Source: Prorocentrum cordatum
Lineage: Eukaryota > Sar > Dinophyceae > Prorocentrales > Prorocentraceae
NCBI GenBank assembly: GCA_963575745.1
Contig: CAUYUJ010020152.1
Location: 37,501 to 101,500 of the forward strand
DNA: 64,000 nucleotides
Direction: 5' to 3'
The translations under genes were made by a program, and so were the position numbers. Below are positions 51,251 to 61,605 of the stretch, one piece after another (the stretch's first letter is position 1; every line of letters starts with the position of its first letter). The notes under the pieces were generated by a model. That model made no database searches and had not been told where the DNA came from. It saw nothing but the letters and a program-made list of their open reading frames with translations.

Positions 51251-53145
51251 GCAGCTCTGCCTTGGGAGGTTCTTGGTCGAGATCTCAGTGCCGACCGCAG
51301 GCAGCGCAGGCAGTGGAGCGCCTGGACGCCCTCTGCTCCTCCCTTGACCTTGACCAGCTCGTGCTTGGTGATGTAGAGCCGAGGGTCCTTGGACTCGGGC
51401 TCCGTGTACTTGTCGCGAAAGTCTATCCTGAGGTCAGCAGCTTCGGCGCCTGCCTGCGATACCCAGAAGATCGCACCGTCCAAAGTGACCGCCCTTGTTC
51501 TCCTGGCCTCGCGCGTCTGCAGCGGCGCCCTGAAGTGCTCGGTGACAAACTTCGCCGCTCGGTCAGCTTCGTGTTTGCCTCGCCGAGTGCGGAGAGTGGT
51601 CTTGCCCTCGTCCACGTCCTTGAACGTCGCGTGGCCCTTGACCTTCCGCACCGTGAGGCCGTCGCTGCTGAGGTCGCCGAAGTCGTCCAGCGCGTGCCAG
51701 GTTCTGCGCCAGATTTCTCCCCGGGCGGACTTATGCGAGGTAGTGGCCTCGCGACATCTCTCCATCAAGCCTTTGACCACGTACTCGGCATCGAAGTTGG
51801 CCGTGATGGGGGGGAGCGAGTGCCTGAGGATCGCGTAGAGCGCGAGCAGCTCCGCGCCATCGATCGACTGAATTGGCCCCGGCATAGGGGCGCCCATGGC
51901 CTTGACACACGATCTCTTGCCTGGGTCTTCTCCTTCTGGTCCAGGCGGCAACTCGACTACTGCACATCCTGCCATGGCCAGCGAAGTGCCTGCCTCGAAG
52001 CAGCAGCCGTCGGCGAACAGCTCGGTGTTGATGAAAGGGTCGTCATCCCCTTTGAGCCACCTCGGCCCCTGTAGCAGGTCGTCCTGCGGGGGGCGCCAGC
52101 CGTGGCTGGGTTCGGGCAGCAGGAGCCGCTCGAACAGCGTCTTGATCGTGATGTTTGTCTCGAACTGCTTGAACTTCTCCAGCTCCTCGGGCAGCCCGAA
52201 GCTGGGCCAGCTCTCGCAGCGCTCCAGGTGTCGGTGCCGCAGGGTGCCCAGGGAGTGCGGGTGCAGCTCGCATTGTGGTGAAGGAGCGAGCCTCGGCGCT
52301 GCCTTCAACCTTCGCTGACTGAGCCACTGTCCGTGCACCATCAGAGACCTCACGTAGCCCCTCTGCTTGTCGCCCAGGGGCTTCCACCTGCGGCCCTCGG
52401 CGGTGGAGGCTTTGCCCGTGCTGAGCCACCTGCGCACCTGTGGGACGAAGGCGCCGTAGGTGATGCCCTCGTGCGTGTCTGCCGCTAGCTGTCGTAGCTG
52501 CCAGGCCTGCACATCCTTGCGCAGTACCTGCTTGATGTACCAAGGGGAGGAGCTTGTGATGTCGATGGTCTCGCAGGTATTGCGCCTGCGCCACTGGTCG
52601 AAGCTGCGCACGTCGTAGTCGACACGCCTGAGCGACAAGACTGCCGCAGAGATAGGCCCTCGGACCTCGCTCCAGCTGCGAACGCGCCTCGCGAAGCCGT
52701 CGAAGGTTGACTTGAGCACTCCTGCGGGAACCCAGCCTCCCCAGAGCGCGCGTGCAAGGGTGCAGACAGGCGCCGAGGTAGCGCCGCACATCGGGTCGAT
52801 CTCGCCCGGCCCGCCGAAGACGGGGCAGCCAGTTGTGGACTTGCCCTGCGGCCTTGCCTCGATTGCCTTGACGACCAGCGCTCTGGTGTGCTTGAGCTCG
52901 CTGTCCGACATCCCAGTGCACGAGACTCCGTGCATTATGCTGGGCATGAGGCCTCTGAAGGCGACCTTCGCCGCGGCTGCTCGGCCTCGCCGTAGCCCCA
53001 GCAGTCGTTTGATGCGAGGGGGCCTCGCCTTGGCGTTGGCCATACGCAGCTTACGCACCGCGCTGGCACGCCGCCCTCCTTCAGCGTGGTCGACTCCAAG
53101 GTTGCGCGCGCTCGCCACCGCAACAGCACCGCGTGCCTTGATGAG
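51244..53145 (-). pseudogene. LINE ORF: region after RT, RNase H domain and first zinc cluster
   Basis: Long frame running from just after the TAG at 53146-53148 to TAA at 51244-51246. First about 350 residues: thumb/connection region with GLMPSIMHGVSCTGMSDSEL and the Trp-rich FDQWRRRN. The RNase H fold spans about 52040-51500: first Asp in TELFADGCCFEAG, Glu in SIDGAELLALYAI, third acid in NFDAEYVVKGLM, then VRKVKGHATFKDV and Asp in GKHEADRAAKFV. All four catalytic acids are present. Then a C-terminal ALHCLRCLRSALRSR (CxxC). It removes RNA after first-strand synthesis. It ends prematurely; the protein continues in another frame (51250-50549). Confidence 0.88.
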
Positions 53146-53457
53146 CTAGGCCTGGAGCCCCTTCCTTAACTTGGCGCTGCTGGCGAGGATCCTGGACTTC
53201 TTGGTGGCGACCTTGAGCTTCACCTTGCTGAGCTCCTTGACTAGGAGCTTGGCACTGGCGATTAGGTCCTTCTCAACTTTTTGCTGGTGCCGCCCCAGCG
53301 CTGCATCGCCAGGTCGTCCACGACCACTGCGGGAACTACCGCGTGGTGCTTGGTCACCATCGCATCCAACGGCGTGAGGAGCATCACCTTCATGAAAGTC
53401 GTGGCGAACGCATCGCCTGCCAGCACCGTTTGCATCACCCTCAGCTCGTCCGAGCAA
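53146..53457 (-). pseudogene. LINE ORF: RT thumb segment after the second frameshift
   Basis: Usable part begins near 53300 (HQQKVEKDLIASAKLLVKEL) and ends SAKLRKGLQA at TAG 53146-53148. The following codons continue in the same frame (LIKARGAVAVASARN), so the stop is a single lesion. The short Lys-rich helix is typical of the segment following the RT active site. Confidence 0.75.
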
Positions 53458-53944
53458 CAGCCTTCCAGGCAGACCGCGCGGGGCACCCTGTACAGGTTGA
53501 CCTGCAGCTTGGCCAGCCAGAGCGGGAAGTTGTGGGCCTGGCAGGCCTTCAGGAGCTGGCTGTGCAGAATCTGCTCGAAGGCCTTCCAGAGGTCGAGGAG
53601 GATCGGCGCCGAGGCCCAGTCATGCTGTTCGTAGAGCGCCCCCATCATGTGGACCCACCCGGCCCTGGCCTGCTGCTGCCGCACGGCGCGGTCACAGCTC
53701 TTGCCCGCGCTGGCCCACCAGTATGGCCTGTCGTGCTCTCGTTCCCACTGCTTCGCGACAGGCCTTCGCAGCCTTCCGTGGATGCGCACGATGGCCCCTA
53801 GCAGCGCGATCGGGCGAAGCCCTCCGTCCGCCTTGGGGATGAAGGCCATCTTGGTGACGAAGTCGGGCCACTCGCACCTCTGCTCTATCACGTCAAACAG
53901 GTCGATCAGGGCCTCTATGCCTTCGTCGTCAATATTAGCTGCAT
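53262..53944 (-). pseudogene. LINE reverse transcriptase core
   Basis: After a frameshift near 53945 the protein reads NIDDEGIEALIDLFDVIEQR, then MAFIPKADGGLRPIALLGAI (RT1-2), then LLDLWKAFEQI with the first catalytic Asp (canonical DLSKAFE), then VLAGDAFATTF and the double-Asp box AVVVDDLAM (GAC-GAC complement at about 53313-53318). All catalytic Asp residues are kept. Frameshift again within GGCGGCACC near 53295. The enzyme makes cDNA by target-primed reverse transcription in the nucleus. Confidence 0.88.
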
Positions 53945-56500
53945 CTCCCTGGGCCTGAGCGAGTCGAAGCTAGCGATTACCTTCCTGACCTCCTCGGTTG
54001 TGGGCCCGGGCGGCCTCTCGCCGAGCTCGTCGGGCCAGTTGGCGCGGGCCTCCTGCGAGCTGACGCAGGAGGAGGCGGGGCCCCCCAGGCCCCAATACCC
54101 AGACCATTCCTTCACCAAGGCAGTGACCGTCTCCTGGAGGGTGGGAGGAGAGCCCTCGGGGGACGCTCCCGCAGGGCGAGGAGCCCAGCCTTGTGGAGGT
54201 CTGGTGAGGGCGTGGAGGGCCCCCGTGCCTCTAGTGTGGTGGTCGATCACCCAGTCGTTGTAGCTCGCCTGCCTCGCGTCGGCCTCCTTCTGGACTAGCC
54301 TGTCGGCAGCCTCGTTGGCGTAGGCAGCGATGCCCTGCAGCGTGCCAATGTCCAGGCAAGGCGTGGCCTCCGCCAACGATGCGAAGATGGTGATCGCATT
54401 CAGCTTGTGCTGGTCGGTGGTCTGAACCATGTCGTCGCCCGTCATCTTGCTGAGGACCCGCAGCGCCCGAAGCCGACGGAGGGGAAAGTCGACCTGCGCG
54501 CAATCCTTGATCGCTATCGCCACCTTCTTGTGCCAGGAGGCGGCCTTGGAACACTTGGGAATGCGTGGCGGGCTGGGTACCGCAACCTTGGCCATCTTGA
54601 GGCGAGGCCTGGCGCCGCGGCCTGCGTAGTCGTCGTGCTCGCGTGCCAAACCCACGGCGTCGATGATGTTCCCCTCGGCCTGGTAGACGAACAGCTGCCA
54701 GCGCGAGGAGAGCGAGCTCGTGGCCTGCATGGCCTGTCGCGTGGCCTCCCAGTGGGCTGAGTGGTCTCTGCTGCAGCGCGCGGCGGGCAGCGGGCAGGGC
54801 AGACGCTTGGGGATCTCCATGATCTGCATCTTCCTGGCGAAGGTGCTGCCGTCAACCCTCAGCTGGACGGGCAAGTGCGGCGCCAGGTTCCAGCCGTGCA
54901 ACACCTTGGCCTCTGCTACGCCGAAGGTCGCGCTGATGGCCCAGTAGTCGATGATGCGCCCCCCAGGTCGGCAGGTGCCTTCGACGGGGGCGACCACCTT
55001 GAGCTTGAGTGCGCTGAGAAACCGTGACGCCGCCAGCTCCTGCGGCTCCAGGTTGAAGCTGCCGCCAATGATGATGGGCTTGGCGCTCTGCTTCGCCGCG
55101 CGGAAGACGGCCTGCAGCACCTGGTACTTGAAATCGGACATGCCCTCGCTGTCCTCGAGGTAGACGTTGAACCAGGCGACTCCGCCAGGCACGATGCCAG
55201 CGAAGTGGGCGACGCACGCCCTGCCAGGGAAGAGCACAAACCCGCTCTTCATCTCGAATGCGCCGAGGCCGCGCGCGCGCGGCGCCAGCTGCAGCAGCCC
55301 ACCGTGGCCGTGAAGGCCTGGGCCCGTGCCCACTGCGGGGCACGCGAGGGCATGCCAGCCCTGTTTCTTGAGCTTGTCCGCCACCTCTGCACACCGAAAG
55401 TCGGAGAGGTGAGTCTCCTGCACCGCAATCATGTCTGCGTTGCGTACCTGGTTCTCGTCGAGCAGCGCCCCGAACCTGCTGCCGGCATTGGCATTGATGG
55501 TGAGCGCTGTCCACCACCGCCTCTGGGTAGAGCTACCCTCCAGCCGTCTTGGAACGCCTGGCGGCGCGGATGGTCTCCATTGCCTCTGCAAGCCGCTTGC
55601 GCCCCCCCCCCCCCCCTCGTCCTGACAAGACCCGAACAGACCGCCAGGATCATCGCCAGCCATGAAGGCCTCGAACGCCTCGTCGGGCAAAGCCCCTTGC
55701 GCTGGACCGCCCTCAGCAGCGGCCGCTTCTCCTCCAGCTGCTGCTCCTTCAGGGGGAACTGGCTCTTGAGCTGCATGAGCTTCGTGCTGGCGCGGCTCGG
55801 TCGGCCTGCTGGCGCTGTCAAGCTCGTCGACCGCAGCCTGGAGGGACTTGAGGAAGTCGGCCAACGAGATGCCCTCCGTGGGGATCTCTCCGAGCTTGGC
55901 CTTGAGCTGCTGCGCCGTGAACGCTCCTGCTGCTGGCGCGCATGCACCATGCAGCTTCGCCGCGCCCCGCTTCGCAGACTCGAGCTCCTTCTCCAGCTTA
56001 GCCACCTCGGCCTCTGAAGTTGACACCGCCTCCAGCAGCTTGAGAGCCTTGTCCTTGTTGCTAGCCAGGCGGTCCTTCGCATTCTGGAGGGCCCTGGCAG
56101 CTTTGTCGACGGCCTGAGGAGCCTCTCGACCAGCAGCGCCAAGCAGCCCAGCAGCAGCAGCCCGCCTAGCGTACTCGACCTTCTGCCTGGACGAGTGGGT
56201 CAGGGCGCCCTTCGTCTTCTCGTAGATGTCTGCTGGAAGCTCGGACCACTCCTTGACGTCGCTGGGCGACAGGGTCGCTCCTGCGGCAGGCTGCTGCTGA
56301 CGCTGTGCCTGCGTTGCGCCTCCCTGCTTGGCCCAGGGCTTCCATCCACCTTGCTGCCCCTTGCGCTGCATCCAGAAATCGGCTCCTTTCGGCACGCCGT
56401 TCCATGGACGAGGCGGTGGCTTGGCATCTCCACAGTTGTTGCAAGTCCGTCGGCCCTTGGTATTGAACTCACCGCAGCTGCACTTCCAATACTCCGCCAT
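53915..56500 (-). pseudogene. LINE ORF: RanBP2-type zinc finger, coiled region and APE-like endonuclease
   Basis: First convincing ATG is the complement of 56498-56500 (MAEYWKCSCGEF). An upstream ATG at 56631-56629 opens a different frame. Residues 1-30 form a RanBP2-type zinc finger, WKCSCGEF..RRTCNNCGDAKP. Then a Gln/Ala-rich region and a long helical segment (AKLEKELESAKRGAAKL) suited to RNA binding or oligomerisation. The APE endonuclease spans about 55500-54810: MIAVQETHL with the catalytic Glu, VAWFNVYLED, IIIGGSFNLEP, IIDYWAIS and LAPHLPV. The GDFN Asp is Ser here (codon at 55059-55061), which should weaken or abolish nicking. The frame ends at 53915 after the shift near 53945. Confidence 0.88.
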
Positions 56501-56634
56501 GGCGTCAGCTCCCAGGCGAGTACAGTCAGCAGACACAGTAGGGTGAGTTTGCTGAGCGCAGTGGCGCCAGCAGAAAGGCTGAGGGCGAGCCGCGGACTAG
56601 CGGTATCCGTGTCCTCCTCGGGGGGAGGCATGAT
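56501..56634 (-). other. LINE 5' untranslated region
   Basis: 134 bp between DinoSL and the zinc-finger ATG. AG of the spliced leader is followed by ATCATGCCTCCC. The ATG at 56631 starts an overlapping short frame (MPPPEEDTDTASP), which could act as an upstream ORF. Confidence 0.6.
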
Positions 56635-56656
56635 CTTGAGCCAAAATGGCTACGGA
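56635..56656 (-). other. Complete dinoflagellate spliced leader (DinoSL) at the LINE 5' end
   Basis: The minus strand reads TCCGTAGCCATT then TTGGCTCAAG, an exact match to all 22 nt of the DinoSL that is trans-spliced to the 5' end of nuclear mRNAs in dinoflagellates (first base D = T here). Its first base is adjacent to the target duplication TTGGTCGCCAACAA at 56657. There is no splice donor after it, so this is copied mRNA leader and not an SL RNA gene. It marks the mRNA start of the reverse-transcribed template. Confidence 0.97.
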
Positions 56657-56670
56657 TTGGTCGCCAACAA
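56657..56670 (+). repeat. LINE target-site duplication, 5' side
   Basis: TTGGTCGCCAACAA, identical to 50352-50365. Confidence 0.92.
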
Positions 56671-57235
56671 TGAAGCCGTCTCCTATCGGTTGCGCCATAG
56701 GTAGCGCCCTCGGCGGTCGAGAATAGCACCGTCTCCTAGTGGTTGCGCCATCGGTTGCGCCCTCGGCCGCCGAGAATAAAACCGTCTCCCATCGGTTGCG
56801 CCACAGGTTGCACCCTCGGTCGCCGACAATGAAACCGTCTCCTATTGGTTGCGCCATAGGTTGCGCCCTTTGCGGCCGAGAATAAAACCGTCTCTGATCG
56901 CCTGCGCCGTAGATTGTGCCGTCGGGTGTCGAGAATAAAGCCGTCGCCTATCGGTTGTAGCATAGGTTACGCCCTCGGCGGCCGAGGATACAACTGTCTT
57001 CTATCGGTTGCGCCTCGGCCGCCGAGAGTAAAACCGTCGCTTAGGTTGCGCCATAGTGTGTGCCCTCGGCCGCCGAGAATACAAACGTTTCATACCCGTT
57101 GCGCCATAGGGAGCGCCCTCGGCGGCCGAGAATAAAATTGTCCCCCGCTGGTTGCGCCTTACAATGCAACCGTTTCCTTTTGGTTGTGCCATAGGTTGCG
57201 CCCTCTGCCGCCGAGAGTGAAACCGTCGAGTAACG
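56671..57235 (+). repeat. 53-bp satellite array, right block
   Basis: About 11 units, more variable toward the right (for example a GTCGGGTGTC variant near 56920). Continuation of 49625-50351, displaced by the LINE. Confidence 0.92.
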
Positions 57236-57305
57236 AGCGGTACCAGTTCAGTTCAGTTCAGTTCACTTCGGTTCAGTCCAGTTCAGTCTAGTCAGTTTAC
57301 CTCGC
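57236..57305 (+). repeat. GTTCA pentanucleotide repeat
   Basis: About ten copies of (A/T)GTTCAGTTCA with a few substitutions, ending at TCTAGTCAG. Confidence 0.9.
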
Positions 57306-57339
57306 GAGAAACAAATTCGAGCTACGCCCGAAAACACTC

Positions 57340-58950
57340 TCTGAACACTGACGACGACGACGACGACGACGACGGCGGCTGTGCGGGCACGACGGCGCCT
57401 CGACAAAAACAACAGCTCCGACGATGACGACGACGTAGATGACGACCCCTCCGAACTCACAATTGACGACGACGAAGGCGGCGGCGACGACGACGCTTCC
57501 GAAACACAAAAAGGTCGGATGACGACGGCGACGACGACGACAGCCAGCGTCGATGACGACCGGCGACGACGACGACGCCGACGTCTTTTGCGACGACGCT
57601 TCCAACAAAATTTTCGGCGACGACACCTTCGAACAAAACACCCAAAACTGAAGACAACGATGGCGGCGGCGGTGGCGACGACGCCTCCAAAAAAACACAA
57701 GCAAAGACGACGACGGCCAGCGGCGACGACGACTACGATGACGACGACGATGATGACGATGACGACGACGACCGGCGGCGACCACGACGACGTGGACGAC
57801 GACGATTGTCGTCGACGAAGAATGGCGACGACGACGACGACGACGACGACCACGCCGTCTTCGACGACGTCCTCCAACAAAATTTCCGTCGACGACGACG
57901 ACGACTCCGAAACATCACACCGAAAGCTGACGACAACGACTACGACGGCGATGGCGGCGGCGGCGACGAAGCCTCCAAACAACAAAACGTCCGACGACGA
58001 CGACAGGCGGCGACGACGACCAGCGGCGATGACGACTGGCAGCGACGACCCTGACGATGACGTCGGCGACGGTTAAAACAAAAACTTCGACTACGACGAC
58101 ACGTCCGATAATAACAACCCGAAAACTGACGGCAACGACGACGACGGCAACGACGACGACGACGAGGGCGGCGGCGGCGGCGGCGGAGGGGACGGCGACG
58201 ACTCGGAAAACAACATCTCTGACGATGTCGACGACGCCACCGATGACGAGCGGCGTCGACGACGACCTGCGGCGACGACGACTGGCGTCTGGAGGCGACG
58301 GCGCCAACGACGACGGCGTCGTCGTTTCATAAAATTTCGACGACGACCGCGGCGGCTATGCGGGGACAACGACGCCTCAACAAAAACAACAGCTCCGACG
58401 ATGACGACGCCGATCGCGACGACGACGACGACCGGCGGCGACGACGACGACGACGATCTCGACGGCGACGACGCATCCTTACAAAATCGACGACGTCGGC
58501 GACGAGGACGTCCGGCGACATCACCGAATAACATATTTCGAAAATTGACGACGACGACGACGAGAGCGGCGGCGGTGGCGGCGAAGGACGCCTCCAAAAA
58601 AAAAGTGTCCGACGCCGACGACGACGACGACGAAAGCGGCGACCATGATTGTCGGCGACGACCGACGGCGACGACGACCAGCGGCTGCGTCGACCACGAC
58701 GGGAGACGTCGCCTCCCAAACAAGTCTCCGACGGCGATGACGACGCCTCCGAAATCACTCCAGAAACTTGCGACGACGGCGACGGCCGCGGCGGCGACGA
58801 AGCTTCCACACAACAAACTGCCCTATGACGACGACGACGCCGCCCGGCGGCGACGAAAACCAGCGGCGGCGACGGCGGCGACGACGACGGCCGCGACGGT
58901 TCAAACAAATCTTTCGCTGACGACGACACCTCCGAAAAAACAGTCAGACA
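57340..58950 (+). repeat. GAC-rich array with higher-order modules, block 2
   Basis: About 1.6 kb of GACGAC triplets punctuated every 100-130 bp by GACGCCTCCAAA, AACAAAACGTCCGACG and GGCGACGACGACCAGCGG modules. Open frames arise from the triplet period. No gene. Confidence 0.93.
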
Positions 58951-59080
58951 ATTGACAAGGTTTCTCTTGATAGTCTGATCAAAAACTTATTTATGAATAT
59001 ACAATACGCAGTGTCTTCTACGTAGTGTTTTCTACGTCGTGTTTCCTACATAGTATGTTTTATCTCTATTAGGCGCGCTT
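58951..59080. other. AT-rich spacer
   Basis: No gene. Three near-copies of TTTTCTACGTAGTG or its variants at about 59015-59050. Confidence 0.5.
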
Positions 59081-59300
59081 TGAGCCTCTGTGTTAGACGC
59101 TCTTTGAGCCGATCTCTTTGAGCCGCTCTGTGAGACGATCTTTGAGCCGCTCTGTCACACGCTCTATGAGCCGCTCTACGAGTCGCTTTGTGAGCTGTTC
59201 TATGAGTCGCTCGATTTGGCGCTGTACTAGGCGCTCGATTTGGCGCTGTACTAGGCGCTGTGCTAGGCGTTCTATTAGGCACTGGACTAGGCGTTTAAAA
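59081..59300 (+). repeat. GAGCCGCTCTRTGAG / GCGCTGTACTAGGC tandem repeats
   Basis: First about 130 bp of 11- to 12-bp alternating words (CTTTGAGCCGCTCTGTGAGA), then 22-bp units GCTCGATTTGGCGCTGTACTAG. Confidence 0.85.
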
Positions 59301-59525
59301 ACCGAAGCCCGCAAACGGAAACTGGACGACGAAAAACCCAGACAATCGAACCCGAAAGCCAGCCCGAAACGCGCAGCCCGCAAACCGAAACCCGAAGCCA
59401 GAAAATCCCGAACAATCGAACCCGAAGCCAGCCCGAAACGCGGAACCGAATGTATCGGAAATCCGAAGCCAGAGAAGCGAGATCGAAGCCGGCCCGAAGC
59501 GCGGAACCCCAATAGAAAGCACAGC
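59301..59525 (+). repeat. CCCGAAGCCAGCCCGAAACGC tandem repeat
   Basis: Irregular units of about 21-50 bp with AATCGAACCCGAAGCCAG, CCCGAAACGCGGAACC and AAACCGAAAC words. Confidence 0.8.
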
Positions 59526-60585
59526 GTAGAAAACCTTGCGTGGAACACGCAGTGCTTGGGTTTTGTCTACACCTCCCATCAGGTTCACGTCCACTACCAC
59601 AATGCGCGCGCCCCCAAGAACGATGATTTAAGTGCGCCTGCCAAAAGCACACAGAGGTACAACACTGCGTACAAACACACTGCGTAAACAACAAACATTG
59701 CTGGAACAAAAAAAACACGGCGTAACAAAAACACTGCGTCAAAAAAGATCGTTCAGGAAGCACTGTGCAGAAAACGCTGCGTGGAATACGTTGCGTTTGG
59801 GCTTCGTCAGCACCTCCCATCACGTCCACACCGTCCACGCTTGTCAGACGCGCACCTCCAAGAACGATGCTTGAAAGGGGCTTGCTCAATCACAGGGCGT
59901 AGAACACGCAGGAAACACTGCATAGAAAACACTGCGTAGAAAACACTGCGTGGAACACGCTGTGTTTGGGCTTTGTCAGCACCTCCCTTCAGAATCACGT
60001 CTACTCTACCACAGTGTGCGCACAACCCCCAAGAACGATTCTCAAAATGCGCTTGCCAAACACACACACACATACACACAGAGACACACACAGACACACA
60101 CACACAGACACACACACAAACACACAGACACACACACATTCACACACACAGACACACACACACACACGTGCACAACACTGCGTAAGAAAAACACTGTGAA
60201 CACATTCGCTGCGTTAAACAAACTTCGCGTCAAAAACACTGCGTAAGAGCACTGCGTAACAGAGCGCAGAAACCACTGTGCAGGAACCACTGCGTGGAGC
60301 ACGTTGCGCTCGGGCTTTATGAGCGCCTCCCATCACGTCCACACCGCCCACGCTTCACAAACGCGCGCCTCCAAGAACGATGATTGAAAAGCGCGTGCTC
60401 AAACAGAGAGCGTAAAACGCAACGCGCGAAACACTGCGTAGAACATGCTGCACAGAAAACACTGCGTGGACTACGCTGTGTTTTGGCTTTGTCAGCAGCT
60501 CCCATCATCAAGTTCACGGCGCTCTACCACAAAGCGCGCGCCTTCAAGAACAATGGCTTAAAGGCGCTTGCCAAGCCACACAAGC
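59526..60585 (+). repeat. Array of about 120-bp units joined by ACTGCGTAA spacers
   Basis: Five diverged units (about 59526, 59770, 59930, 60265, 60430): GCGTGGAACACGCTGTG, TTTGGGCTTTGTCAGCACC, TCCCATCACGTCCAC, ACCACAATGCGCGCGCC, CCAAGAACGATGATT, GCGCTTGC. They are separated by runs of ACACTGCGTAGAAA. A CA microsatellite lies at 60060-60172. No gene. Confidence 0.85.
60060..60172 (+). repeat. CACACA microsatellite
   Basis: CA-dinucleotide tract with ACAGACAC interruptions. Confidence 0.95.
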
Positions 60586-60975
60586 GTATAACACCGTGGA
60601 GTTGCCGGAGGCTGAGGACTCCTCCCGCCTTCTCCTCCTCGCGCGCCGGCCCGGGGGCGGCGAGGGCGGCCGCGGTGCGGTGGGGGCGGCGAGGCGGCGG
60701 CGGCGGGGGCGGGGCGGCCGCGGGGCTCGCGAACGGGCCGAGAGGCGGCCGCGTCGGAGGAGGAGGAAGGGAGGAGGAGGAGGAGGAGTAGGAGGAGGAG
60801 GAGGAGGAGGAGGGGAGGAGGAGAGGAGGAGACTCCAGGAGGGGAGGAGGAGGAGGAGGAGGAGGAGGAGGAGGAGGATTCCAGACCACTGGCGGCCCTC
60901 AACCTCTACATGCGCGATGAGGAGGAGGAGGAGGAGGAGAAAGAGGAAGAGCAGGAGGAGGACAGCAACAGAGGA
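60586..60975. other. GC-rich then GGA-rich spacer
   Basis: 60600-60760 very GC-rich; 60765-60890 a GGA microsatellite. No gene. Confidence 0.6.
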
Positions 60976-61366
60976 GGCAGATGATGATGATGATGTTGAT
61001 GATGATGGGAACGATGATGTTGCTGATGGTGTTTGCGACGATGATGCTGATGATGTTGATGATGATTATGATTATGATGATGATGATGGTGATGATTATG
61101 ACGATGCTGATTGTGATGATGATGTTTGTTATGGTGATGGTGATGGAGATGATGATGATGTTGATGATGGTGATGGCGATGATTGTGATGGTGATGGTGG
61201 TGGTGACGATGATGATGCCTGTGATAGTTATGAATATGATGGTGATGACGACGGACGATGATGATGTTGATGATGCTGATGGTGATGATGAGTATGATGA
61301 TGATGATCATCATGATCGTGATTATGATTATGAAATGATGATGCTGCTGATGATGATGATGCGGAC

Positions 61367-61397
<31 letters not shown>

Positions 61398-61502
61398 CTG
61401 ATAGCGATGACGATGATCATGATGATGATGCTGATGATGATGACGATGCCGATGACGATGATGATGATGCTGATGATGATGATGCTGATGATGATGATGA
61501 TT

Positions 61503-61550
<48 letters not shown>

Positions 61551-61554
61551 GTGG

Positions 61555-61592
<38 letters not shown>

Positions 61593-61597
61593 GGGTG
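60976..61597 (+). repeat. GATGAT array, left block
   Basis: Interrupted GAT triplets with GCTGAT and GGTGAT variants. Continues after element F at 62187. Confidence 0.95.
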
Positions 61598-61605
61598 GTG
61601 GCCGT

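Larger units (their letters stand above)
50366..56656 (-). mobile_element. Full-length LINE (APE endonuclease, RT, RNase H) with 5' DinoSL and 14-bp target duplication
   Basis: 6,291 bp on the minus strand between two copies of TTGGTCGCCAACAA. Order from its 5' end: DinoSL (56656-56635), short 5' UTR, RanBP2-type zinc finger, coiled region, APE-like endonuclease, reverse transcriptase, RNase H and C-terminal zinc clusters. A non-LTR element by target duplication, APE domain and absence of LTRs. The frame is broken near 53945, near 53295, by TAG at 53146-53148, and near 51250. The 3' end lacks poly(A). A complete 5' end is unusual for LINE copies, most of which are truncated. Confidence 0.95.

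Noticed and set aside
53281-55500. Plus-strand open frames over the LINE
   Set aside because: Shadows of the minus-strand ORF; no motifs of their own.
56635-56656. An SL RNA gene
   Set aside because: No GT donor and no intron-like SL RNA tail follow the 22-mer; it continues straight into the LINE 5' UTR.
49625-57235. CRISPR-like array of regular repeats
   Set aside because: Units are contiguous 53-bp satellite without unique spacers, in a eukaryotic genome.
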